Assembly: GCF_013401555.1 (NCBI RefSeq)
Contig: NZ_CP058552.1
Location: 5,394,001 to 5,458,000, forward strand
Direction of reading: 5' to 3'
From: Paenibacillus sp. E222
Lineage (GTDB): Bacteria > Bacillota > Bacilli > Paenibacillales > Paenibacillaceae
Length of the DNA stretch: 64,000 nt
The translations under genes were made by a program, and so were the position numbers. Position 1 is the first letter of the stretch. Each line of letters begins with the position of its first letter. The notes under the pieces are model-generated. The model saw only the letters and a program-made list of their open reading frames with translations. It had not been told where the DNA came from and did not search any database. Below, in pieces: positions 1 through 8,847 of this stretch.

Positions 1-244
1 GCACGACAATATGAAGTTCGGGGTAGTGCTGCCTTGCGGCGCGCATCAGTTCAATGCCTGACATCACGGGCATCGCAAGATCCGTTAACATCAGATCCAC
101 CGAGTTGGATTCGAGAAAATCCAGCGCCTTAGCTCCGTTACTCGCTTCTCCAACAACCTCCATGCCAAACTCGTTCCACGGCATTGCGGAGCTTATTCCT
201 TTTCGTACCAATTTATCATCATCCACAATCAATACCTTAATCAT
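1..244 (-). CDS. Response regulator, YesN/AraC type (partial, N-terminal receiver)
   Basis: Only the first 81 codons lie in the window; the gene runs off the left edge. The translation begins MIKVLIVDDDKLVRKGI, a CheY-like receiver start with the acidic pair, and has the phosphoacceptor context DLMLTDLAMPVMSGIEL (Asp near residue 55). The ATG overlaps the stop codon of the upstream sensor kinase (ATGA), so the two are translationally coupled. Partners of YesM-like kinases are usually receiver plus AraC-type HTH proteins of 250-540 aa that control sugar uptake or polysaccharide use. The HTH part is outside the window, so the YesN subtype is inferred from the partner kinase. Confidence 0.85.
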   Translation of the reverse strand, partial: MIKVLIVDDDKLVRKGISSAMPWNEFGMEVVGEASNGAKALDFLESNSVDLMLTDLAMPVMSGIELMRAARQHYPELHIVV

Positions 245-1953
245 GCCGAGATATCTTCTCCTTTGATCGGAAGTATAAGCAGTATGCTTGTCCCTGTTCC
301 CAATTCACTTTCAATCACCAGTTGAGCTTGATCCCCGTATTGTGCTTGTAACATGCGGTGAACATAATTAAGCCCGATGCCCATCCCAACTTTTTGATGA
401 TCAGCTACACGATTGTTCAGAAGTCTTTGAATCGCTTCTTCCGTCATGCCTGCTCCATTATCCTGAATCATGATGTTCAGCGTTTCTTTGCGCGTTACTT
501 CAATTTGAATAAAACCTTCGTCGCTCAGTCCATGGTAAAGTGAATTTTCAACCAACGGCTGTAGAATAAAACGAGGTACCGGTATTTGAAGCACGTGCTC
601 ATCAGCCGAGATGCGCACATCAAACTCAAAGTCATATCGGATTTGCTGCAGGATCAAATACTGTCTAAGCGCGTCAATCTCCTCTTCCATCGTCGAAACC
701 TGACCTAATTTGCCCAAATTGTAATACAACAGCTTATTCAGGGACTGTACCAGCTTGTCGATCTCCCCTTGTCCATTCATTACCGCGAGCCAGTGAACGG
801 TATCCAGCGTATTCATCAAAAAATGAGGATTGATCTGGTACAGCAGCTTCTCCACTTCAAGGTCTGCACGAATTTTCTCTTTCTGCTGCACCTCTTTAAA
901 GAGGTCACCGATTTGATGCTGCATATTCGAGAATTCACCCAACAGAAAATCAAATTCTGGAATCTGCGTGCGGGCCTGGCTGCCTGTTGTTTGTGGATTT
1001 TGTGACATTCCGTTGATCTCTGAATGGAACAGACCGAGGGGTTTATAAACCATCTTCCACAGCAGCCAAGCCAGAAATACGGTAAAACCAAGGAAAAATA
1101 AAGCGACCAACAATATTTGAAGCAACCACTGATTTTTCTCCTGTTGATACTTGGCCTGCGAGATCACCGACACAACGCTCCAGTTCTGGGTAGAATCCTG
1201 TCTGAACCAATGATAATCGCGAGCTATTCCGTCCGATGCTGCACCCTTCGATAAGCTGGAGAAATTCTCCCCGACTTTCATCGCTTCCGGAATCTCACTG
1301 TACACAATGTTTCCCTCTCCATCGAGGATCAAGTGGGATAAATCTCCTTTGTACTGATTGTAACCCAATATATCCTGCGCAAGGTGAAAACCGGATTCGA
1401 CGTAAATATACACATCGTCCCTCTGGGGTAATTTTACCTTCCGCATGGCGGATAAGACGAGCTGATCATCAAACCGGTTCATACTGACATGAGGACCATA
1501 ATAGGTAATCCCATATGCTTTGGAGAGCACAGGCAAAGATTCGGGTGCAAAACGATCCTTTATAGGAAAGTTTCCAAACTGTGTGGAGCTATCCTTCTGA
1601 AAATAATACAATGTCAAACCTATATTCGGGTTGGTAAACGTGACGACATTTAATTCGCTTTTTAGTTCATCCCGAGTTTCAATCAATTCAAATATATTGG
1701 AGGATGGCTTCAACACCTCATCCAACTTTTTGCCTAATGTACCACTGTAGGATAATTGCTGTGTAACATGATTCAGGTTGGTGATCGAATTCTCCAGTGA
1801 GGAAGTCACCTGCTGTAAATTGCTCCGAATGCCATCATCGATCTTGTTCGCAAAAATGGAATCAATGGTGTAATAGGAAATTGCAAATATACTAATGAAG
1901 GGAATAAACGCACTGAGAAAAAACAGCAAAAAGATCCTTTTTTTAAGTGTCAT
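241..1953 (-). CDS. Sensor histidine kinase, YesM family
   Basis: Membrane sensor kinase of 570 aa. A first membrane helix lies at about residues 7-29, then an extracellular sensor region to about 275 (probably dCache-like), a second helix at 280-300, a HAMP-like linker, and a His_kinase domain with the motif INPHFLMNTLD (His near 377). This motif is typical of the LytS/YesM class. The C-terminal ATPase domain shows DNGAGM and GMGIGLNYV. It should phosphorylate the response regulator whose start overlaps its stop codon. In Bacillota, YesM/YesN pairs commonly sense extracellular oligosaccharides and activate neighbouring ABC sugar transporters; no such transporter is visible here, but the left neighbour is cut off. 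Confidence 0.93.
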   Translation of the reverse strand: MTLKKRIFLLFFLSAFIPFISIFAISYYTIDSIFANKIDDGIRSNLQQVTSSLENSITNLNHVTQQLSYSGTLGKKLDEVLKPSSNIFELIETRDELKSELNVVTFTNPNIGLTLYYFQKDSSTQFGNFPIKDRFAPESLPVLSKAYGITYYGPHVSMNRFDDQLVLSAMRKVKLPQRDDVYIYVESGFHLAQDILGYNQYKGDLSHLILDGEGNIVYSEIPEAMKVGENFSSLSKGAASDGIARDYHWFRQDSTQNWSVVSVISQAKYQQEKNQWLLQILLVALFFLGFTVFLAWLLWKMVYKPLGLFHSEINGMSQNPQTTGSQARTQIPEFDFLLGEFSNMQHQIGDLFKEVQQKEKIRADLEVEKLLYQINPHFLMNTLDTVHWLAVMNGQGEIDKLVQSLNKLLYYNLGKLGQVSTMEEEIDALRQYLILQQIRYDFEFDVRISADEHVLQIPVPRFILQPLVENSLYHGLSDEGFIQIEVTRKETLNIMIQDNGAGMTEEAIQRLLNNRVADHQKVGMGIGLNYVHRMLQAQYGDQAQLVIESELGTGTSILLILPIKGEDISA

Positions 1954-2057
1954 TCCAACCTATTCTCCTTACCTTCATCCATTCTATGTTGAATGCATAA
2001 CTCCATAATTATAGATTGATAATTCAATATGTCAAACGCTTTCAAATTGTAATCAAG

Positions 2058-2090
2058 ACAAAAAGACCCTGCCAGCGGAATGCCGGCAGA
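2058..2090 (-). terminator. Rho-independent terminator of the YjcZ-like gene
   Basis: On the minus strand CTGCCGGC and GCTGGCAG form an 8-bp stem (one G-U pair) around a 5-base loop, followed by GGTCTTTTT. It lies about 22 bases after the stop codon of the 40-aa gene. Confidence 0.8.
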
Positions 2091-2111
2091 GTTGTTCATA
2101 AGGTTAAGAAA

Positions 2112-2234
2112 TTAAACCAAGAAAGCTTTAGAGATGATGACCAACAAGATGAACAGAACAAGGATTGCGCCGATGGATGTGAAACCACCGTATCCACCAA
2201 GACCTCCAACATTTCCATATCCTACTTCACTCAT
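2112..2234 (-). CDS. YjcZ family sporulation miniprotein (40 aa)
   Basis: A 40-aa ORF begins at an ATG preceded by GAGGAGATTAC, an excellent ribosome binding site. The N-terminus is Gly/Tyr-rich (VGGLGGYGGF) and is followed by one hydrophobic helix, GAILVLFILLVIISKAF. This two-part design, a GYGG-rich head and a single C-terminal membrane segment, is the signature of the YjcZ/YhfH-like small sporulation proteins of Bacillaceae and Paenibacillaceae, found in the spore or forespore membrane. Their molecular role is unknown. It is a single-gene unit with its own terminator. No clear sigma-K or sigma-E promoter could be assigned by eye. The call rests on composition and architecture. Confidence 0.85.
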   Translation of the reverse strand: MSEVGYGNVGGLGGYGGFTSIGAILVLFILLVIISKAFLV

Positions 2235-2311
2235 GTAATCTCCTCCTCTTTTGTGTTATGTCATAAGGTATTCATATCGTTGTGTATTGACAAGGCTATT
2301 GAGACAATCAT

Positions 2312-2374
2312 CAAAAAAAGGGCTCTGTCCGCTTATGCAGCAGACAGAAGCCCCCGTCATCACAGGAAGATGAC
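2312..2374 (-). terminator. Two stem-loops, the second terminator-like, in the leader region of the YjcZ-like gene
   Basis: Minus-strand transcription would meet GTCATC/GATGAC (2356-2374) and then GGGCTTCTGTCTGC paired with GCGGACAGAGCCC (2320-2352), followed directly by a run of seven U. No minus-strand gene lies upstream, because the neighbour at 2468 is on the plus strand. The structure therefore ends a very short RNA or attenuates transcription into the 40-aa gene at 2234. Confidence 0.55.
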
Positions 2375-2467
2375 AAAAGTCACCTTAAACGAATTACTTT
2401 GTACACTGATATAAATTTTAAAAATCCTCGATACTTAGGTTACAAAAAAACAGACGAGGTGCTTACC

Positions 2468-2953
2468 ATGAATCCAATATCTTTAACAATTTCATTATTA
2501 ATTGTCGTACTTATTTTGAAGGGCGTGATCCAGGGCAGCAAAAAGCCATTGCACGAATCAGGTCGAAAACTATTAATTCCGATCCTCTATATCTCTACAT
2601 CTTTGTTTGAATTGTTCGACCCTACTTTGGTGCTTACATCTGGCAGAATGATCAGTTCAATCGCTTTAGGTGCAGTTCTGTCGATCCCATTAATTCTGGT
2701 GACGCAATTCGAGCGAAAATTGGATGGCAGGATGTATTATAAAAGAAACGTATCTCTTTATGTTCTAATTATTGTTATCTTCTCAATTCGATTCTTTGAC
2801 TTCATGTTCATCTCAGGCATTGATCCCAAGACTCTTGGATTCCTGAATAATGTAGTTGCTCTATCCTATATTGCCATTTGGCGAATGGCTAGCTTCATTA
2901 AATTTCATAATTCCAAGTCCAGTACGTTCAGAGCTTGGGACAAAACCGCTTAA
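2468..2953 (+). CDS. CcdC-like (DUF1453) integral membrane protein
   Basis: A 161-aa protein starting at the ATG preceded by GAGGTG; a longer reading from further upstream has no ribosome binding site. Four or five hydrophobic helices are visible: residues 5-20, a segment around LLIPILYISTS, SSIALGAVLSIPLILV, YVLIIVIFSIRFF and a C-terminal one. A central FERKLDGRMYYKRN motif and a WRMASFIKF tail resemble the CcdC/YneJ family, which has the same length and order (membrane pair, 'F-x-R...G...KR' loop, C-terminal 'WR'). CcdC sits in cytochrome c maturation loci, but no cytochrome gene is nearby, so the function here is open. Monocistronic by context. Confidence 0.6.
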   Translation: MNPISLTISLLIVVLILKGVIQGSKKPLHESGRKLLIPILYISTSLFELFDPTLVLTSGRMISSIALGAVLSIPLILVTQFERKLDGRMYYKRNVSLYVLIIVIFSIRFFDFMFISGIDPKTLGFLNNVVALSYIAIWRMASFIKFHNSKSSTFRAWDKTA

Positions 2954-3177
2954 TCGTACGATTAGCCAGAGCTGGTTGACTAGCTAAATCAAGCATGTTA
3001 ACCTAGGCCGAGTATTAACAATGATTGTCAAACCCTCCTACTCTTATAATGATGAAAGGTAATTCAACAAATGATGATTTATAGTCGTCTCGCCATCATG
3101 ATGCCCCCCTTTCCCTAGCTAGGCTCATATTCTTGTTGTCATAACAGAGTATAAGCTTGTAGGAGGGCTAATATATA

Positions 3178-4359
3178 ATGAAGAAATATGCTGTACCATC
3201 TTTGCTTTTAATGATTGTTCTTATCGGTTTTCCACAAATCAGCGAAACCATCTACACTCCATCTCTGCCAGATATCGCAGCAGCACTTGGTGTATCTAAT
3301 AGTTCCGTACAATTCACGTTAAGCATCTATTTTATAGGATTTGCCTTGGGCGTCTTCTGCTGGGGCTGGCTGTCCGACTTGATAGGTCGTAGGCCTGCAA
3401 TGCTGGGCGGTCTCATCGTATATGGGATCGGGAGCTTGATGTGCTTTTATTCGGAATCGATTCAGTTGCTTCTCGTCGGCCGTTTCGTACAGGCTTTCGG
3501 TGCCGCAACTGGCTCGATTATCACCCAAACCATGCTTCGAGAAAGTGTATCGGGAGATCGAAGACATGCGATGTTTGCCCAAATCTCTGCTGTCATTGCA
3601 TTTACGCCGGCAGTTGGGCCACTTATTGGTGGTTGGATTGATCAGGCCCTTGGCTTCAGATGGGTATTCTTGGCGTTAGTACTAATGAGCGTTTTGTTGT
3701 TCATATATGCTTTTCTTAAACTGCCGGAGACAACGAATGTTTCTTTACGATCCAAAGTCGCTATACTTTCGGTTGTTAAAAAGATGCTCGCTATGCCGCG
3801 CGTAATGGTGTTTGGCGTATTGATCGGAGGTATTAACGGCGTTTTATTTAGTTATTATGCCGAAGCTCCCTTCATCTTCATAGAACACTTTGATCTGTCG
3901 CCTGGCGTTTATGGTTTTCTGGGCATTATTGTGGCCTTGGCCTCAGTGGTCGGAGCAATGATCTCAAAACGATTATTGACCGTTTACACACCGGAAAAGA
4001 TCATTCGTCTGGGTTGTCTGGTCATGACCAGCGGTGCTCTGCTCCTGACCCTTGGAAGCAGCTTGTCTATGCTGCCCAATCTTTTGCAGATCATCTGCAT
4101 GTTAACTGCCATGTTTGTTCTGTTGATTGGCGCAGGTATTGCTCTGCCCAATTGTCTAAGTCTTGCGCTTGTTCATTTTCAAGATGTAATTGGCACAGCA
4201 GGTGCTATATTCAGCTTGGGCTACTACTTGCTGGTAAGCCTTACGACATGGGGAATGGGTGCTCTGCATAACGGTTCATTGCTGATGATGCCTTTATATT
4301 TTCTAATCATTAGCGGCGTAATGTGGTTGCTTGGCAAAAGATTTATCTCAGAAGAATAA
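3178..4359 (+). CDS. MFS drug:H+ antiporter, Bcr/CflA family
   Basis: A 393-aa integral membrane transporter with twelve predicted helices. It starts at an ATG after GTAGGAGGGC. The first half carries the DHA1 motif A region GWLSDLIGRRPAMLGG (about residues 62-77) between helices 2 and 3 and the helix 4 signature VGRFVQAFGAATGS. The opening, with ISETIYTPSLPDIAAALGVS, is characteristic of Bcr/CflA exporters (bicyclomycin, chloramphenicol, sulfonamide or cysteine-type substrates). It likely exports small toxic compounds from the cytoplasm using the proton gradient. Monocistronic, followed by its own terminator. The exact substrate cannot be read from the sequence. Confidence 0.9.
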   Translation: MKKYAVPSLLLMIVLIGFPQISETIYTPSLPDIAAALGVSNSSVQFTLSIYFIGFALGVFCWGWLSDLIGRRPAMLGGLIVYGIGSLMCFYSESIQLLLVGRFVQAFGAATGSIITQTMLRESVSGDRRHAMFAQISAVIAFTPAVGPLIGGWIDQALGFRWVFLALVLMSVLLFIYAFLKLPETTNVSLRSKVAILSVVKKMLAMPRVMVFGVLIGGINGVLFSYYAEAPFIFIEHFDLSPGVYGFLGIIVALASVVGAMISKRLLTVYTPEKIIRLGCLVMTSGALLLTLGSSLSMLPNLLQIICMLTAMFVLLIGAGIALPNCLSLALVHFQDVIGTAGAIFSLGYYLLVSLTTWGMGALHNGSLLMMPLYFLIISGVMWLLGKRFISEE

Positions 4360-4431
4360 TCTATTAGGATCATTCATTAGGATCATAAATAATACGAAGA
4401 AATGTCCCGGGGCACATTTCAACAAAACAGA

Positions 4432-4470
4432 AGCAGTCCAGTACTTTTATCGTATCTGGGCTGCTTTTGT
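4432..4470 (+). terminator. Terminator of the Bcr/CflA exporter gene
   Basis: AGCAGTCCAG pairs with CTGGGCTGCT (one G-U pair) around a 14-base loop and is followed by TTTTGTTAATTTT. It lies about 70 bases after the exporter stop codon. Confidence 0.75.
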
Positions 4471-4646
4471 TAATTTTATTGAACATAAAGTCTGAAAGCC
4501 ACATCGGCTTATCCAAAGATCTTAAATACTTTATATTCATATTCATATTCATTGCCCTAACTTTGAAGGTTCCACGCATATACGGAAGAAGCGAAAGTTC
4601 AAATCTTGAGCATTTGAAATTCCCGACATTGAATACGTTATCTTCC

Positions 4647-4668
4647 ACCGTCCTTTCGGGCGGTTTTT
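4647..4668 (+). terminator. Short hairpin terminator facing the AraC gene end
   Basis: ACCGTCC and GGGCGGT form a tight stem with a TTTC loop and a following TTTTT on the plus strand. No new plus-strand gene precedes it, so it is probably a backup terminator that protects the convergent AraC gene from read-through. Confidence 0.6.
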
Positions 4669-4681
4669 AGTTTGATCACAT

Positions 4682-5560
4682 CTATTCCATGAAATACAAC
4701 TGATGCTTTTTGCGGTATTCTCCAGGCGTGAGGGAAGTTTGACGTTTGAACAACCGTGTAAAATAGTTATGGTCCTGCAGTCCACACAACTCGCCGATAC
4801 GCTTCAGCGGAAGCTCCGAATGTGCCAATAACCGCTTGGCCTTCTCCATTTGCAGGTGATGCCTGTATTGAAGCGGGCTCATCCCCGTATACTGCTTCAG
4901 GCAGCGAGCCAGGTAATCAAAATGATAAAGCAGATCACGCTCCATCTGTCCGGAATCAAACGGCTGCTCGAGGCGTTGACCAAGATAAGTTGCCACTTTC
5001 TCGCTTAGAAAATAGGAGCGAGCCTGCGGGCTGTTCTGTCTCATTCCCTTCTGTAATTGCAGCAGGAATTGGCCCAACAGAACATGAAGCTCGAAGGAAC
5101 GCTGACGGGTGAGTACATGGTGCAGCTCAAGCATTTCTTTCAGTATCGGCTCCAGGTTACGTAGATCCACTACGGCGAATTTGGGAATTTCAATGACTCC
5201 TGGGGGAGCCTCAATATCCTGGTCTGTTTGTTGAAGCAAAGGCTGCTCCCAAGTCGTCTTTTCTTTCAAAATCATCTTTTGCACAGAGGACAGCTGGAAA
5301 TGAATCCAGTATACTTCCGTCTGCACATCCGTTGGTCTATAGCCACGGTGGTCTTTGCCAGGTTCAAGAACCAGCATCATACCTTCCGCAATCTCGTAAC
5401 GGAGGCCATCTTCCTCCATGTACAGCGCTCCTTTGGCGCAAATAATAAGATCGAACACATCAAAGCTACGCTGGGCATGCTGCATCCCCGGCTGCCATTC
5501 GGTGTGCCCAATGGCTGCTAATAGCGGAAACGGCGGAACTTGAAGTTCAAGTACAAGCAT
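4682..5560 (-). CDS. AraC family transcriptional regulator with cupin sensor domain
   Basis: A 292-aa regulator whose ATG follows AAAGGAGG. The N-terminal 160 residues form a cupin-like AraC_binding sensor (EIAEGMMLVLEPGKDHRGYRP, about 58-78). The C-terminal 100 residues hold two AraC helix-turn-helix motifs, including GELCGLQDHNYFTRLFKRQTSL and the ending TPGEYRK. It is divergent from the putative glycosidase gene at 5696, with 135 bases between the two start codons. Regulators of this type usually activate a divergent sugar gene in response to a released sugar, so the glycosidase is its likely target. The inverted repeat at 5615-5633 is a candidate operator. Confidence 0.92.
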   Translation of the reverse strand: MLVLELQVPPFPLLAAIGHTEWQPGMQHAQRSFDVFDLIICAKGALYMEEDGLRYEIAEGMMLVLEPGKDHRGYRPTDVQTEVYWIHFQLSSVQKMILKEKTTWEQPLLQQTDQDIEAPPGVIEIPKFAVVDLRNLEPILKEMLELHHVLTRQRSFELHVLLGQFLLQLQKGMRQNSPQARSYFLSEKVATYLGQRLEQPFDSGQMERDLLYHFDYLARCLKQYTGMSPLQYRHHLQMEKAKRLLAHSELPLKRIGELCGLQDHNYFTRLFKRQTSLTPGEYRKKHQLYFME

Positions 5561-5614
5561 TAGATTCCTCCTTTGTTCTAAATGTAGATAATGTGCTATA
5601 TATAGTCGTAATTG

Positions 5615-5633
5615 TCAGCTGTATCAAAGCTGA
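5615..5633. promoter_or_regulatory. Candidate AraC operator (inverted repeat) in a divergent promoter region
   Basis: TCAGCT, seven bases, AGCTGA form a perfect 6-bp inverted repeat midway between the AraC start and the glycosidase start. TATAAT at 5654-5659, about 20 bases downstream, is a good -10 for the plus-strand gene, and no strong -35 is visible. This arrangement suggests an activator-dependent promoter. Confidence 0.45.
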
Positions 5634-5695
5634 TGATCGATTAGAGTGGTAGATATAATATGATTCTATCATTTAATGACCAGGGGGAAGCAAGC

Positions 5696-7675
5696 ATGAA
5701 ATTTCGTCAAGTTCATCTCGATTTTCATACGTCAGAAGCCATTGAAGGCATTGGCCGTGATTTTTCGAAGCAGCAATTTCAGGAGATGCTCAAAACCGGG
5801 CATGTCGATTCCATCACCATATTCTCCAAGTGCCATCATGGCTGGGCCTATCATCCGACTACCGCCAATCAAATGCATCCACATCTGAATTTCGATCTTC
5901 TGGGTGCCCAGATTGAGGCTGCTCATGAGATAGGTGTGAAGACTCCGGTCTATCTCTCCGCTGGCCTTGATGAGCGGCTCGCCCGCAAACATCCACAATG
6001 GCTCATCCGCAATCAGCAGGAGCAGATCAGTTGGACAGCCGACTTCATGACGCCAGGATATCATCAATTTTGCATGAATACCCCTTATCTTGACGTTCTC
6101 ACCCTACAGGTCGAGGAAGTCGTAAAGAAATATGATGTGGACGGAATCTTTCTCGATATCGTTGGTGTTCGGGAATGTTATTGTCAATATTGTGTTGCCG
6201 AGATTCGCTCACAGGGCTCCGATCCACGAAACATTCAAGATATGAAGAAACTGTGGGAACAGACGTATACTCGTTATGCTAATCGAATGAATGAGACTGT
6301 GCATGCAGTGAAACCCGGATTACCCGTGTTCCACAACAGCAGTCACGTCGACCGTGGGCGGCGGGATCTCGCCCATGTGAATACCCATCTGGAGTTGGAA
6401 TCGCTACCAACGGGCGGCTGGGGCTACGACCACTTCCCGCTTTCTGCTCGTTATGCGCAGACATTGGGCATGGATTTTCTCGGCATGACCGGAAAATTCC
6501 ATACGTCCTGGGGCGAATTCGGTGGATACAAACATCCCAACGCGCTGCGTTATGAAACTGCTCTGAGTCTTGCGAACGGGGCACGCTGCTCCATTGGAGA
6601 TCAGCTGCATCCGGGTGGTCAGATGGATCATGCCACGTATTCGTTGATCGGGGAAGCTTACCGTGAGGTAGAAGCGAAGGAAGAATGGTGTCGAGATACT
6701 ACGGCTATTGCCGATATCGCATTGCTGTCAGTTGAGGCAGCCTTATGGGAAACCGGAGGCGATCCTCATAACCAGCACATGCACCACCACGATACCGGCG
6801 CTGTAAGAGTTTTGCTGGAAGGCCACTATCTCTTCGATGTGGTCGATCTGCAGGCTGATCTGTCCAAATATAAAGTTGTTATTTTGCCGGATGCCATTAG
6901 CATTACAGAGTTAATCAAAACCAAACTGACAGCCTTTCTTGCCGGGGGCGGCAAAATTCTGGCCACTGGCCGTTCCGGTCTCTCACCGGATGGAACGGGC
7001 TTTGAATTCGATTTGGGCGTAGAATATCAGGAGGTTTCCCCATTCCGTCCCTCCTATTTCCGTCCGAATTTTGAGCTTCCTTCGCTGCGTACAGCCTCTT
7101 TCGTCATGTACACCGAAGGACAGGACGCAGTGCCCACGACAGACGGCATCGTACTTGGCAGTAAGGAAAATTCATATTTTAACCGTGACTTGTTCACGTT
7201 CTGCTCTCACCAGCATACCCCTTCTGATCTGCAGGAATCGGGAACTGGCATGGCTGAGGGTCAGGATGGAATCTATATCGCATGGAATGTTTTTGAAGAT
7301 TATGCGACGAAGGGGAGCTTGGCTGTCAAGGAAATCATCTGTTACGCGCTGGACCGTTTACTGAGTAACAACAAGTCGCTAATGACCAATCTGCCTGCGC
7401 AAGGGGTTACCACGCTGCAGATGCAGACGAACTCGAACCGTTGGGTGAATCATCTGCTGTATGCCTCTCCAGTACGTAGAGGACAAGGTGTAGAAGTTAT
7501 CGAGGATATCCCTCCACTTATCAATACAGAGGTGACGGTTGCGGCGGCTGAAAAAGTACAGGACGTGTATCTGGCGCCACAGAACCTTAGTCTCCCATTC
7601 AATCAGGTGAACGGGCTCGTTAGCTACACGATACCACAATGGTCCTGTCATCAAATGGTCGTGATTCAATTTTAG
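5696..7675 (+). CDS. Putative glycoside hydrolase (GHL6-like TIM barrel with glutamine-amidotransferase-like trimerisation domain)
   Basis: A 659-aa cytoplasmic protein without a signal peptide. The chosen ATG follows AGGGGGAAG; an ATG 36 bases earlier lacks such a site. Residues 1-340 resemble the hypothetical glycosyl hydrolase 6 barrel (HLDFHTSEAIEGIGRDF at the N-terminus, YHPTTANQMHPHLNFDLLG, and the strand motif VDGIFLDIVGVRECYCQYC, whose Asp sits where a catalytic or substrate residue is expected). Residues 380-500 look like the beta-galactosidase trimerisation fold. Such proteins act on fucose- or galactose-containing oligosaccharides, but most members are uncharacterised. It is divergent from an AraC regulator that probably controls it. 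Confidence 0.75.
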   Translation: MKFRQVHLDFHTSEAIEGIGRDFSKQQFQEMLKTGHVDSITIFSKCHHGWAYHPTTANQMHPHLNFDLLGAQIEAAHEIGVKTPVYLSAGLDERLARKHPQWLIRNQQEQISWTADFMTPGYHQFCMNTPYLDVLTLQVEEVVKKYDVDGIFLDIVGVRECYCQYCVAEIRSQGSDPRNIQDMKKLWEQTYTRYANRMNETVHAVKPGLPVFHNSSHVDRGRRDLAHVNTHLELESLPTGGWGYDHFPLSARYAQTLGMDFLGMTGKFHTSWGEFGGYKHPNALRYETALSLANGARCSIGDQLHPGGQMDHATYSLIGEAYREVEAKEEWCRDTTAIADIALLSVEAALWETGGDPHNQHMHHHDTGAVRVLLEGHYLFDVVDLQADLSKYKVVILPDAISITELIKTKLTAFLAGGGKILATGRSGLSPDGTGFEFDLGVEYQEVSPFRPSYFRPNFELPSLRTASFVMYTEGQDAVPTTDGIVLGSKENSYFNRDLFTFCSHQHTPSDLQESGTGMAEGQDGIYIAWNVFEDYATKGSLAVKEIICYALDRLLSNNKSLMTNLPAQGVTTLQMQTNSNRWVNHLLYASPVRRGQGVEVIEDIPPLINTEVTVAAAEKVQDVYLAPQNLSLPFNQVNGLVSYTIPQWSCHQMVVIQF

Positions 7676-7714
7676 AAGTGCATTTTTGGAACATAATAAC
7701 AGCAGACAAAAAAA

Positions 7715-7746
7715 AAGTCGCCATCAACATGGCGACTTCTTTTTTG
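7715..7746. terminator. Bidirectional terminator between the glycosidase and threonine aldolase genes
   Basis: AAGTCGCCAT pairs perfectly with ATGGCGACTT around CAAC. An A-run precedes it and a T-run follows, so it works for the plus-strand glycosidase and the minus-strand aldolase operon. Confidence 0.88.
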
Positions 7747-7788
7747 GCGTTTTACTCCGCCAATGTACTATCCTTTAGAGATTAATGA

Positions 7789-8847
7789 CTATACACAGGC
7801 TTTCAATTTGTTCAGACTCTGGGAAATATCGCGAATCAGTAAATCCACATTTCCCCGCTGAGTTGCCCAACTGGTACAGAAACGAACGACGCTGTGAGTG
7901 TCGTCCACCTTTTCCCAGAATGTGAACGAGTAACGGCTGCGTAAATCCTGAAGCAGGTCATCTGGCAGAATTGGAAATTGCTGATTGGTTGGTGAGTCAT
8001 ATAGGAAAGCAATGCCTTGCTCCGCAAGTGAATCATGAATCAACATGGCCATGTCCACCGCATGCTGGGAAATTTCAAGATACAGACCATCTTCAAACAG
8101 CGTTTCAAACTGAATACCCAGCAATCTGCCTTTGGCAAGCAGGCCGCCTTTTTGTTTGATCATATAACGAAAATCCGGCTTGAGCTTGTCATTCAAAATG
8201 ACTACCGCTTCCCCCATCAATGCTCCGATCTTGGTTCCGCCAATATAGAATACATCACACAGGCGGGCGAGATCCGCGAGCGTCGTATCACAATTCCGGG
8301 AAGCAAGAGCATACCCAAGACGTGCCCCATCAATAAATAACGGGAGACTACACTGTTGGCTCACATCAAACAATGCTTGCAGCTCTGCCTTGCTGTACAT
8401 CGTACCGTTCTCAGTAGGCTGGGATATGTAAACCATTCCGGGCTGGACACAATGCTCCGGAGACGCATCATTCCAATGAGCATCATAGACCGCTTTGACC
8501 TGATGTGCTGTGATCTTTCCATCTTCACTTGGTACCGTAATCACTTTGTGACCTGTGGCTTCGATCGCTCCTGTCTCATGGACCGCGATGTGGCCCGAAG
8601 TCGCTGCAATCACGCCTTGGTATGGACGTAAAATGGAGGCAATAACCGTTGTATTGGTCTGTGTACCACCAACCAAAAAATGCACATCCGCCCGTTCATT
8701 TTCACAAGCTTGTCGAATGAGACTCCTCGCCCGATCACAATGGGCATCTTTACCGTAACCGCTCGTTTGTTCCATGTTCGTTGAAATCAGTCTTTGCAAA
8801 ATGCGCTCATGCGCGCCTTCGTTGTAATCACATTCGAATCGTATCAT
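7789..8847 (-). CDS. Threonine aldolase family PLP enzyme
   Basis: A 352-aa fold-type I PLP enzyme. Residues near the N-terminus (FECDYNEGAHERILQRL) and EQTSGYGKDAHCD match low-specificity threonine aldolases. The cofactor-binding Asp is in FIDGARLGYAL and the Schiff-base lysine in YIGGTKIGALMGEAV. The family cleaves L-threonine or L-allo-threonine to glycine and acetaldehyde; some members are beta-eliminating lyases for other 3-hydroxy amino acids. The ATG follows AGGAGAGA and overlaps the stop of the MarR gene by four bases, so the two are one operon and the enzyme is probably under MarR control. Slightly longer than typical LtaE (about 335-345 aa). Confidence 0.87.
   Translation of the reverse strand: MIRFECDYNEGAHERILQRLISTNMEQTSGYGKDAHCDRARSLIRQACENERADVHFLVGGTQTNTTVIASILRPYQGVIAATSGHIAVHETGAIEATGHKVITVPSEDGKITAHQVKAVYDAHWNDASPEHCVQPGMVYISQPTENGTMYSKAELQALFDVSQQCSLPLFIDGARLGYALASRNCDTTLADLARLCDVFYIGGTKIGALMGEAVVILNDKLKPDFRYMIKQKGGLLAKGRLLGIQFETLFEDGLYLEISQHAVDMAMLIHDSLAEQGIAFLYDSPTNQQFPILPDDLLQDLRSRYSFTFWEKVDDTHSVVRFCTSWATQRGNVDLLIRDISQSLNKLKACV

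Noticed and set aside
4370..4648. Minus-strand 92-aa frame between the exporter and AraC genes
   Set aside because: Starts at GTG with no ribosome binding site, overlaps the exporter terminator, and shows no recognisable protein pattern.
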